Shown: one piece after another, positions 1-5,206 of the stretch
How the letters are laid out: every line of letters begins with the position of its first letter
Position numbering within the stretch: the first letter of the stretch is position 1
DNA from: HGM13006 sp964514175
Lineage (GTDB): Bacteria; Bacillota; Clostridia; Oscillospirales; Oscillospiraceae
NCBI GenBank assembly: GCA_964514175.1
Contig: CAZEPQ010000133.1
Coordinates: 1-5,206, forward strand
Direction: 5' to 3'
DNA: 5,206 bases
Notes under the pieces: model-generated
Told to the model about the DNA's origin: nothing
Database searches by the model: none
The model's input: only the letters and a program-made list of their open reading frames with translations
Program-made: the position numbers and the translations under genes

Positions 1-6
1 TGCCAT
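1..6 (-). CDS. First two codons of a gene leaving the window (Met-Ala...)
   Basis: Only ATG GCA is inside the window, so the product cannot be named. The start is supported by an excellent Shine-Dalgarno, AAAGGAGG, at 24-17. It lies 10 nt before the ATG, a slightly long but workable spacing. A strong sigma-A-like promoter and a structured leader of about 115 nt sit directly upstream and point the same way. That layout is common for highly expressed or leader-controlled genes such as ribosomal protein genes, but that reading is inference. Confidence 0.6.
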
Positions 7-123
7 AATGTTTTTTCCTCCTTTAAGTTATACCGCCACCCCAATCATCTCACCCGCCAGACCGCTTCGCGGCACCATGGGGGCAATCCTTGAGTGTGTG
101 TGGTCCTCTGTCTAGCGCAGAGC
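7..123 (-). promoter_or_regulatory. Structured 5' leader RNA of unknown class
   Basis: This is the transcribed leader expected downstream of the promoter at 130-158. In the minus-strand RNA I can pair a 5-bp hairpin (122-118 with 110-106, 7-nt loop), a CCGC/GCGG hairpin with a GAA loop (72-69 with 65-62), a CACUC/GGGUG helix enclosing it (96-92 with 55-51) and a CCCCA/UGGGG helix (82-78 with 43-39). The last two cross, so they form either a pseudoknot or alternative states. CCGC (72-69) can also pair with GCGG inside GGCGGUA (37-31). There is no hairpin followed by a U-run, so translational rather than termination control would fit. I do not recognise it as a named riboswitch or ribosomal-protein leader. 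Confidence 0.4.
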
Positions 124-129
124 CTTTAG

Positions 130-158
130 ATTATACTACATATTATACCCAATTGCAA
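130..158 (-). promoter_or_regulatory. Strong sigma-A-type promoter for the left-edge gene
   Basis: Reading the minus strand, TTGCAA (158-153) and a perfect TATAAT (135-130) are separated by exactly 17 nt. A second TATAAT occurs at 147-142 within the spacer, but no -35 was found for it. The start of transcription would be near 125-123. The -35 begins only 7 nt after the ylmC stop codon, so the next gene has its own promoter even if sigG-ylmC transcripts read through. Confidence 0.8.
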
Positions 159-165
159 GAGAAAA

Positions 166-447
166 TCAGAATATTTTTCTCTGTTTTTTGCAGGGCTGCC
201 GGACTTTTTGCAGATCCGCCTCCACCAGAATGATGTCGCAGCCCAGCCTTCGGATACAGCTCCATGGAATCACATAATCATGTTCCCGTCCAAGCAGGCC
301 AAAGAACTTTGCCTTTCCCGGTACGATCAGGGCGCACACATTGCCCCCTGTGCAGTCCAGTTCCAGATCGGACACAAAGCCGATGCGGCATCCGTCGCAA
401 ATATTGATGACCTCCCGACATTTCAGCTCACTAAACCTCACCAGCAT
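166..447 (-). CDS. ylmC: YlmC/YmxH-family sporulation protein, PRC-barrel-like
   Basis: A 93-residue protein that matches the YlmC/YmxH family as I know it. It has the N-terminal RFSELKCREVIN segment, a GFVSDLELD strand, the FFGLLGRE turn (48-55), the VIPW motif (59-62) and the IILVE end of a small PRC-barrel-like beta domain. Proteins of this family are conserved in endospore formers and often lie next to sigG; their biochemical role is not settled. I place the start at the ATG at 447. AAAGGGG ends 8 nt before it, while an in-frame GTG at 456 would be only 1 nt from that site. It begins 50 nt after sigG with no terminator between, so co-transcription with sigG is likely. It has eight cysteines, including a CxxC at 17-20, and a basic tail (residues 81-93) beyond the barrel. 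Confidence 0.88.
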   Translation of the reverse strand: MLVRFSELKCREVINICDGCRIGFVSDLELDCTGGNVCALIVPGKAKFFGLLGREHDYVIPWSCIRRLGCDIILVEADLQKVRQPCKKQRKIF

Positions 448-497
448 CCGCCACACCCCTTTCAGGGCAGTATATGCGGGAAATGAGATAAATTAGA

Positions 498-1277
498 CTA
501 CTGGACGGAAATGGCCTTACGAATTTGGGAAATGGCCCCCTTTTCCAGTCTCGAGACCTGTGCCTGAGAGATGCCTACCTCCCCTGCCACCTCCATCTGG
601 GTGCGGCCATCGAAAAACCGCAGGGACAGTATCCGCTTTTCCCGGTCTGAAAGCTGTCCCATCGCCTCCCGAAGGGCAATGTGCTCGATCCATTTTTCGT
701 CCGTATTTTTCGTGTCCTTCACCTGATCCATCACTGTCAGCGGATCACCGCCGTCGGAGTAAACCGGGTCATAGAGGCTTACCGGCGAAGCGATGGCGTC
801 CATTGCAAAGTTCACTTCCTCCACCGGCAGCTCCAGTCGCTTTGCAATTTCCTCCATGGTAGGCTCTTTCTGGTTTTCTTTGATCATGGCCTCCCGCATT
901 TGCAGCACCTTGTAGGCCGTGTCCCGTAGACTTCTGGACACCCGGATGGCGCTGTTGTCCCGAAGGTACCGCCGAATTTCTCCGGAGATCATCGGCACCC
1001 CATAGGTGCTGAATTTTACATTCATTGTGGGGTCAAAATTCTCAATGGCCTTCAATAGTCCAATGCACCCCACCTGAAACAGATCGTCGGGATTTTCCCC
1101 GCTGCGGTCAAACCGCTGGATAACGCTGAGTACCAGACGGAGGTTTCCCTCCACCAGGGCATTCCGCGCATCCCGATCTCCTTCCTTGGATCTGGCCATC
1201 AATTCCATCATTTCGTCGCTTTTTAGTACCTTTAATTTTGAAGTGTTAACGCCGCAGATTTCAACCTTCCCTAACAT
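498..1277 (-). CDS. sigG: RNA polymerase sporulation sigma factor SigG (forespore)
   Basis: SigG directs late gene transcription in the forespore, including DNA-protecting and germination genes in well-studied spore formers. The 259 residues match the Bacillus length (about 260) and align end to end. The N-terminal KVEICGVNTSKL signature (4-15) is typical of SigG rather than SigF. Region 2 includes DLFQVGCIGL (65-74), and the core and -10 contact region is VKFSTYGVPMISGEIRRYL (87-105). Region 3 lies around 110-170. Region 4.2 carries the helix-turn-helix TQMEVAGEVGISQAQVSRLE (226-245). Start ATG at 1277 with GGGAGGG 6 nt upstream; that site is sequestered in a hairpin (see 1284-1323). Residue 43 is Glu in LVEGNLR, where Bacillus SigG has Asn45. 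The gene upstream is a lipoprotein, not spoIIGA-sigE as in many relatives. ylmC follows. Confidence 0.97.
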   Translation of the reverse strand: MLGKVEICGVNTSKLKVLKSDEMMELMARSKEGDRDARNALVEGNLRLVLSVIQRFDRSGENPDDLFQVGCIGLLKAIENFDPTMNVKFSTYGVPMISGEIRRYLRDNSAIRVSRSLRDTAYKVLQMREAMIKENQKEPTMEEIAKRLELPVEEVNFAMDAIASPVSLYDPVYSDGGDPLTVMDQVKDTKNTDEKWIEHIALREAMGQLSDREKRILSLRFFDGRTQMEVAGEVGISQAQVSRLEKGAISQIRKAISVQ

Positions 1278-1283
1278 TAAAAA

Positions 1284-1323
1284 CCCTCCCGGAAAATACC
1301 TGTAAGCATTTTTCCCGGAAGGG
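1284..1323 (-). promoter_or_regulatory. sigG leader hairpin: sequesters the RBS, terminator-like
   Basis: In the minus-strand RNA, 1323-1311 pairs with 1296-1284 over 13 consecutive base pairs, two of them G-U. A mismatch and two further pairs (1309-1298, 1308-1299) follow toward the loop. The 3' arm contains the whole sigG Shine-Dalgarno, GGGAGGG (1290-1284). The stem is followed by five U (1283-1279) just before the ATG, so it has the form of an intrinsic terminator as well. It is expected to limit SigG made from transcripts that enter from upstream. I recall a comparable RBS-masking hairpin reported for Bacillus subtilis sigG, but cannot check that here. Confidence 0.75.
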
Positions 1324-1335
1324 CATTTTTCATTC
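1307..1335 (-). promoter_or_regulatory. Candidate sigma-F-type promoter of sigG
   Basis: GGGAAAAATG (1316-1307) fits the sigma-F -10 pattern GGNRANANTR at every position. A possible -35, GAATG (1335-1331), lies 14 nt upstream but matches the usual GYWTA at only 3 of 5 positions, and the spacing is short. Known biology makes a sigma-F promoter expected for sigG. The -10 lies inside the upstream arm of the leader hairpin, so RNA starting near 1300 would lack that arm. The weak -35 keeps confidence low. Confidence 0.35.
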
Positions 1336-1437
1336 TGACGAAAAAGAGCAGTTTGGGACTATCCCGGCAGAAAAGCAGAGTTCTGTTTTAATCTTTACTT
1401 TTCAGAAAGGCGGGTTGGGGGTCGCTTCTCTCGGAAA

Positions 1438-2364
1438 TCAAGATTCCTCAGGAACGATCACCTTAAAGGCGTACGTTGCATCGCCGTCGTAGGCCTCAGC
1501 ATCCCAGAAGCAGGTCACTACATAGATGATCTCACTGCCTTCCAGCAGTTCTACAGTCCCATCTTCTCCAACGACTACATCCACAGCTTCTTCACTGCCA
1601 TCCACGTAGGCAGAACACACCATGGCATCTGCCTCAGGACTATTGCCGAGGCGGATGGTGTCAAAACCTACCCGCTTTATGGTGTTGTTATCATCGTAGT
1701 TCATTTCCAAGGGATGGCTGCCGCAGGATACGATCTGAACCCCTTCGCCATTCTCCTCATAGGACCAGGTTCCGAGACCATCAATAAATACACAGACTGC
1801 GAAGTCCGGCGTTGTGTATTCTATGGTCAAACCGGGCAGCTCTGTAACAGGCTGAGGCTCCCACCACTTTTCACCGCCATTGATTGCGGGGATCTCGTCT
1901 TCAGCAGGGAAGTTATCCGCAACCTCATCGCTGAGTACGGTGACCTTCTGGGCGGAAATCTGTGCGGGATAGCTTTCCATGACCATACCGGGCCACTGGA
2001 TCTGCACGTGGGAACCACGGGTAATATCCGCAAGCTCGCAAACCTCTCCGGCAGCATTGTAAATTTCTGCCTCGTTCAAAAGCACAACGAAATAATCCGC
2101 GCCCATCACGGCAACGCCCTCATCGGTATCGCATGCTGCCATCATAGAATCGTTCCCCAAATCCAGGAAATAGATTGCATCCAGGGTCATGGTCTCCGCA
2201 TATTCATCCACGATCATTGTGTCGGCATCCGCAGCCGCCACGCCGGCAGTTCCCTCTTCCGCTGCAGTCTCTTCCGAGACGGATGCCTGAGAAGTTCCGC
2301 AGGCAGACAGCACAAGGAGTGCCGCCAGGGTAAAAGATAGTAATTTAAAAAGTTTCATTTTCAT
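1438..2364 (-). CDS. Lipoprotein of unknown function, DUF3221/YobA-like middle region
   Basis: A 308-residue precursor with a lipoprotein signal: positive start (MKMKLFK), a hydrophobic core, and lipobox LSAC with the lipidated Cys at 22. It should be anchored on the outer face of the membrane. An acidic, low-complexity linker follows (about 28-58). Residues 60-145 resemble the small DUF3221/YobA-like beta domain, most clearly in GSHVQIQWPGMVMESYPAQI (117-136); this is recall, not a search. The C-terminal part (about 180-305), with WSYE at 200-203 and SHPLE at 216-220, resembles a domain I associate with uncharacterised gut Firmicute lipoproteins. Start ATG at 2364 has AGGAGG 8 nt upstream; the ATG at 2358 would be 14 nt away. 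A terminator separates it from the deacetylase gene, so it needs its own promoter in 2365-2416, where I see no good sigma-A match. No enzyme motif is visible. Confidence 0.88.
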   Translation of the reverse strand: MKMKLFKLLSFTLAALLVLSACGTSQASVSEETAAEEGTAGVAAADADTMIVDEYAETMTLDAIYFLDLGNDSMMAACDTDEGVAVMGADYFVVLLNEAEIYNAAGEVCELADITRGSHVQIQWPGMVMESYPAQISAQKVTVLSDEVADNFPAEDEIPAINGGEKWWEPQPVTELPGLTIEYTTPDFAVCVFIDGLGTWSYEENGEGVQIVSCGSHPLEMNYDDNNTIKRVGFDTIRLGNSPEADAMVCSAYVDGSEEAVDVVVGEDGTVELLEGSEIIYVVTCFWDAEAYDGDATYAFKVIVPEES

Positions 2365-2416
2365 GTTTCAATCCTCCTGTATCTATTCAGACGCAGTTTT
2401 ATCGAAAAAGTTCCAT

Positions 2417-2454
2417 AAAAACTGCCGCCTTTTTTTGAGATGGCGGCAGTTTTT
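2417..2454 (-). terminator. Intrinsic terminator after the deacetylase gene
   Basis: A perfect 13-bp inverted repeat (2454-2442 with 2429-2417), with a GC-rich GCCGCC/GGCGGC core and a 12-nt loop. On the minus strand the stem ends in five U followed by A and U. The other strand also ends in a U-run, so it could work both ways, although no plus-strand gene is present. Its first two bases are part of the deacetylase TAA stop (2455-2453). Confidence 0.9.
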
Positions 2455-3880
2455 AATTTACTTGGATCATCGCTTCGAATTCTTCCGCCGTGGTATCTCC
2501 GGTCACCGTAATCCGATTCAGCAGTTTCAAACTCTCCGAATTACCTACGGTAAGAACGTTGCTTCCCGTTTTGGTGGATACCGTAATTCGATACCCCACT
2601 TCCTCCGCAGCACGCTCTGACTGCAACGTATAAATTCCATGAGGATATGTCAGCGCCAGCGGGGCATCCAGTACATCGGCAATCAAATTGTAGCTCTCTG
2701 TAAAATCAGCTAACAGAGCATTATAGTATTCCTCATCCGTTTCTGAAGACCGTTGGGCGACGCCAACTCTCCCCTGAGACAGGTCTTCCCAATCATAGAG
2801 CATATGCATCCGCATGGTGTGGCTTTGGATTCCTACCACCCCCGGCTCTATCTCCAACACATCCTCCAGCGCAAAATGGGGAATAATCTTATAATTATCA
2901 TATTCATTCATACCAACATAACAGCCAATCACCGAGATTTCACAGCAAAAGCCATATTTCAATAATATCGGATAAGCGTTTTCCAGATTATCCGTATACC
3001 CATCGTCTAAAGAAATTATAACCGGTTTTTCCGGCAAGGATGTGCCTTGGTCTACATAGTCAACAAGCTGTTGATAGGAGACTGTCTGGTATCCGGCTTC
3101 ATAGAGCATTTTGATTATGGCTTCAAAACGCTCCACATCAATAGACGCTGTATCCTCCGGCTCTACCGTAACACTGTGAAATATCAGCACAGGAACATTC
3201 GCAGTCTCCGGATGCATTACCGAATCCCTTTCCAGCACATTCTCGATCAGTTTCTTCAAGAACGCTGCCAACTCCCCGCGGGTAGTTTCCCCTGACGGAG
3301 CCAACATTGTCTCAGAACGACCATCTAGCAGTCCAGCAGCCACCGCCCACTTGATTGCAGGTTCTGCATAATCTGAAACTAACCGCCGGTCAGCAAAAAT
3401 ATTTAGATTGGAGCGCTGTAGCGTTTCACCACCGCAATATGCCACATACCTATAAATAAATGTCACCATCTGTTCCCGGGTGACGTTCTCATCAGGTCTA
3501 AACGTCCCATCGGGATAGCCGACTACAATATTATTTTTATAGGCCCATGCCACCGCATTGTAATACCATTTTCCAGCCGCCACATCCGAAAAAGGCATCT
3601 CACCAATTTCCTGGTTGCCATATAGTCGATACAAAACAGTAACCACCATAGCCCGAGTGGCCGTTCCTTGCGGATCAAACTTCGTTTCCGATGTTCCTTG
3701 CATCAATTCATTGCGATATGCATACGCAACATAGTCATAAAACCAATCTTTGTCGGACACATCCGCAAAAGGTATATCGCCCTGAGATGTACCCAAATTA
3801 TCAGCTGCCATCGCAGTGAAGGAAAAAAACATAGCCACGATCAAGAGGATAGAAATTAACCGAATCTTATCTTTCATCAT
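2453..3880 (-). CDS. Secreted SLH-repeat polysaccharide deacetylase (NodB/CE4)
   Basis: A 475-residue exported protein. The signal peptide ends near AMA (23-25). Three SLH repeats (about 37-88, 96-150, 160-215) should hold it on the cell wall; the first two are clear (PFADV...W.YDYV and PFSDV...WYYNAV) and the third is more diverged. The NodB domain runs from about 229. It shows VLIFHSV (231-237), the catalytic and metal motif SLDDGY (290-295, D292 and D293), the metal-binding SHTMRMH (353-359, H354 and H359) and TYPHG (411-415). The H-T-x3-H spacing resembles PgaB/IcaB-type deacetylases. Family knowledge suggests removal of acetyl groups from N-acetylglucosamine polymers such as peptidoglycan or exopolysaccharide; the true substrate is unknown. 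It starts 9 nt after folD, probably co-transcribed, yet has no good Shine-Dalgarno (only AGAAAGA directly before the ATG). Composition is locally AT-rich compared with folD. Confidence 0.93.
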   Translation of the reverse strand: MMKDKIRLISILLIVAMFFSFTAMAADNLGTSQGDIPFADVSDKDWFYDYVAYAYRNELMQGTSETKFDPQGTATRAMVVTVLYRLYGNQEIGEMPFSDVAAGKWYYNAVAWAYKNNIVVGYPDGTFRPDENVTREQMVTFIYRYVAYCGGETLQRSNLNIFADRRLVSDYAEPAIKWAVAAGLLDGRSETMLAPSGETTRGELAAFLKKLIENVLERDSVMHPETANVPVLIFHSVTVEPEDTASIDVERFEAIIKMLYEAGYQTVSYQQLVDYVDQGTSLPEKPVIISLDDGYTDNLENAYPILLKYGFCCEISVIGCYVGMNEYDNYKIIPHFALEDVLEIEPGVVGIQSHTMRMHMLYDWEDLSQGRVGVAQRSSETDEEYYNALLADFTESYNLIADVLDAPLALTYPHGIYTLQSERAAEEVGYRITVSTKTGSNVLTVGNSESLKLLNRITVTGDTTAEEFEAMIQVN

Positions 3881-3889
3881 TCTTTCTGC

Positions 3890-4744
3890 TCACACAATTC
3901 CATTCTGCAGTTTGCAGGCCGTCAGTGTATTCTCCAGCAGCATCACCCGGGTCATGGGGCCAACGCCGCCGGGAACCGGCGTGATATAGCTTGCCTTCTT
4001 CTCAACTTCTTCATACACAACATCGCCGCAGAGTTTCCCTTGTTCGTTCCGGTTCATGGCCACGTCAATGACCACAGCCCCTTCCTTCACCATATCGCCG
4101 GTCACAAAGCCGGTCTTGCCTACGGCAGAGATCAGGATATCCGCCTGGAGAGTCTGCTCCTTCAGGTCCTTTGTGCCGGAGTGACAGATGGTAACAGTAC
4201 CATTCTTTTGCAGCAGCAGCAACGCCATGGGCTTGCCCACAATATTGCTTCGTCCAATGACCACACAGTTCTTTCCGTCAGGCTCAATACCGTATTCCTC
4301 CATGAGCTTTACAATGCCTGCGGGGGTGCAGGGTGCAAAGCGAGGCATTCCGGCGGTGAGATAGCCCACATTGGTGGGATGGAAGGCATCCACATCCTTA
4401 ATGGGATCAATGGCCTCAATGACCTTCTGAGAATCTATGTGTTTGGGCAGAGGAAGCTGCACCAGGATGCCATGGATCTTCTTATCCTGATTCAGCACAT
4501 CCAGCAGTTCCAAAAGCTGCTGCTCCGTGGTTTCCTCAGGAAGGGTGTACATGGCACTGTAGATGCCACACTCCTGGCAGTCCTTCTCCTTATTGCGTAC
4601 ATAGACTTGGGAAGCCTGATTATTGCCCACCAGCACCACTGCCATTCCGGGCTGATGGCCCAGTTCGATCAATCGTTCCACTTCTTTTCTGATATTCTCT
4701 TTACATGCTGCGGAAATAGCTTTTCCATCCATGATCGTTGCCAT
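3890..4744 (-). CDS. folD: Bifunctional methylenetetrahydrofolate dehydrogenase / methenyl-THF cyclohydrolase
   Basis: FolD interconverts 5,10-methylene-, 5,10-methenyl- and 10-formyl-tetrahydrofolate with NADP(H) in the cytoplasm. It feeds purine and formyl-Met synthesis and, in acetogens, the methyl branch of carbon fixation. The full 284 residues are present, the normal length. The catalytic YxxxK is at Y48/K52, with Q96 in GILVQLPLP (92-100) and D119 in KDVDAF (116-121). The nucleotide-binding segment GRSNIVGKP (164-172) and the C-terminal signature PVPGGVGPMT (256-265) are intact. The usual DVDGF appears as DVDAF. Start ATG at 4744 has GGAGGG 7 nt upstream. It is isolated from the ABC gene by a terminator and is first in a likely two-gene unit with the deacetylase. 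Confidence 0.98.
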   Translation of the reverse strand: MATIMDGKAISAACKENIRKEVERLIELGHQPGMAVVLVGNNQASQVYVRNKEKDCQECGIYSAMYTLPEETTEQQLLELLDVLNQDKKIHGILVQLPLPKHIDSQKVIEAIDPIKDVDAFHPTNVGYLTAGMPRFAPCTPAGIVKLMEEYGIEPDGKNCVVIGRSNIVGKPMALLLLQKNGTVTICHSGTKDLKEQTLQADILISAVGKTGFVTGDMVKEGAVVIDVAMNRNEQGKLCGDVVYEEVEKKASYITPVPGGVGPMTRVMLLENTLTACKLQNGIV

Positions 4745-4766
4745 AATTTATCCCTCCGGGGTACAG

Positions 4767-4793
4767 ATTATCTAGTTTAGTTTATCACACCAA
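4767..4793 (-). promoter_or_regulatory. Possible promoter of folD
   Basis: The 89 nt between the upstream terminator and folD must hold a promoter if that terminator works. The best -10 is GATAAT (4772-4767, 5 of 6 matches), with TTGGTG (4793-4788) 15 nt upstream as a poor -35. An alternative is TTGCAT (4807-4802) with TAAACT (4784-4779) at 17 nt. Neither is convincing alone. Confidence 0.35.
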
Positions 4794-4833
4794 CTCCCCT
4801 TATGCAAGTTCGACTTTATTCTCTGCTTCTGGC

Positions 4834-4866
4834 AAAAATCCCCGTCGCTTTTTGAGCGACGGGGAT
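4834..4866 (-). terminator. Intrinsic terminator of the ABC transporter gene
   Basis: A perfect 12-bp stem (4866-4855 with 4849-4838) with a GC-rich core and a 5-nt loop is followed on the minus strand by a run of four T (4837-4834). It begins 6 nt after the ATPase stop codon. It separates the ABC operon from folD. Confidence 0.93.
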
Positions 4867-4872
4867 CTGAAA

Positions 4873-5206
4873 TTATCCAAGGATCATCCGGTCCGTGGCG
4901 CCTCCGTCACCGCCAGAGGCAACGTTAAACTTCTCCAAAAGCTGTTCCACAGTCAGATGCTTTTTCTCTTCGCCAGAAATGTCCAGAATGACCTTGCCAT
5001 CCTTCATCATAATCAGGCGGTTGCCGTGGGCAATGGCATCCTTCATGTTGTGGGTGATCATCAGAGTCGTCAGGTTGTCACGGGTCACAATCTTCTCCGT
5101 GGCCTCCAGCACCTTGGCTGCAGTCTTGGGGTCCAGAGCTGCGGTATGCTCGTCGAGCAGCAGAAGCTTTGGCTTAACCAGGCTGGCCATCAGTAATGTA
5201 AGGGCC
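4873..5206 (-). CDS. ABC transporter ATP-binding protein, TrpXYZ-like family (3' part)
   Basis: The reading frame is open through the right edge, so this is the C-terminal 110 or so codons of a longer gene. The ATG at 5190 is internal: the codons before it read ALTLL, which fits the helix after the ABC signature. The Walker B motif and D-loop are LLLLDEHTAALDP; His after DE in place of the common Pro is typical of this family as I know it. The switch histidine is in MITHNM. The C-terminal segment (ISGEEKKHLTVEQLLEKF) is also characteristic. Relatives are encoded with a TrpX-type substrate-binding lipoprotein (ABC_sub_bind) and a permease, and some take up tryptophan or tyrosine. Those partners would lie beyond the right edge. 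The substrate here is not determinable. A terminator follows directly, so it is the last gene of its operon. Confidence 0.92.
   Translation of the reverse strand, partial: ALTLLMASLVKPKLLLLDEHTAALDPKTAAKVLEATEKIVTRDNLTTLMITHNMKDAIAHGNRLIMMKDGKVILDISGEEKKHLTVEQLLEKFNVASGGDGGATDRMILG

Noticed and set aside
59..80. T-box-like string (UGGUGCCGCG) in the left leader RNA
   Set aside because: It resembles the T-box core, but the leader is only about 115 nt from the promoter, too short for the specifier stem. No terminator with a U-run follows.
158..182. 8-bp inverted repeat over the ylmC stop codon as a terminator
   Set aside because: The stem is almost all A-T, has no following U-run outside the stem, and overlaps the -35 of the next promoter. 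It is probably chance in AT-rich DNA.
448..456. GTG at 456 as the ylmC start
   Set aside because: It would be 1 nt from the only Shine-Dalgarno. The ATG at 447 has correct spacing and fits the family N-terminus.
1714..2340. 208-codon plus-strand open frame opposite the lipoprotein gene
   Set aside because: It is antisense to a gene with a clear signal peptide and RBS, and its translation shows no recognisable domain.
4040..4780. 246-codon plus-strand open frame opposite folD
   Set aside because: It lies antisense to a fully conserved folD, has no family features and no ribosome binding site. It is a shadow frame.
5188..5190. ATG at 5190 as the start of the ABC ATPase
   Set aside because: The frame stays open to the edge and encodes family sequence before it. 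Starting here would remove Walker A and the signature motif.

Overview
The window looks like chromosomal DNA from an endospore-forming, Gram-positive member of the Clostridia. An Oscillospirales-type gut Firmicute is my best guess, but that is inference. The basis is a full-length forespore sigma factor SigG, a YlmC/YmxH-family protein, a secreted protein with SLH surface-anchoring repeats, a Bacillota-type lipoprotein signal, and mostly strong GGAGG-type ribosome binding sites. Every supported gene lies on the minus strand, so the window is described here in the direction of transcription, from high to low coordinates.

Right end (5206-4834): the 3' part of an ABC transporter ATPase of the family that serves TrpX-type substrate-binding proteins, closed by a strong intrinsic terminator. 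Next (4833-2417): folD (tetrahydrofolate one-carbon enzyme), followed after only 9 nt by an SLH-repeat/NodB polysaccharide deacetylase. The pair ends at a 13-bp terminator that overlaps the deacetylase stop codon. Next (2364-1438): a lipoprotein of unknown role, with a DUF3221/YobA-like middle part. Then (1437-498): a 160-nt intergenic region and sigG. Its Shine-Dalgarno lies wholly inside a 13-bp hairpin that is followed by five U, so the element could act on translation, on termination, or on both. Then (447-166) ylmC, 50 nt behind sigG and probably co-transcribed with it. Left end (158-1): a very good sigma-A promoter, a structured leader of about 115 nt, and the first two codons of a gene that leaves the window.

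The genes form several short transcription units rather than one pathway. sigG and ylmC belong to sporulation. The deacetylase and the lipoprotein act outside the membrane. folD and the ABC ATPase are housekeeping or uptake functions. I see no mobile element, CRISPR array, rRNA or tRNA, and no gene-free stretch longer than 300 nt. The most interesting points are the sigG leader hairpin with a sigma-F-like -10 buried in its upstream arm, the glutamate at SigG position 43 where Bacillus SigG has the asparagine tied to Gin/CsfB control, and the unidentified structured leader at the left end. I do not see a clear new multi-gene system.
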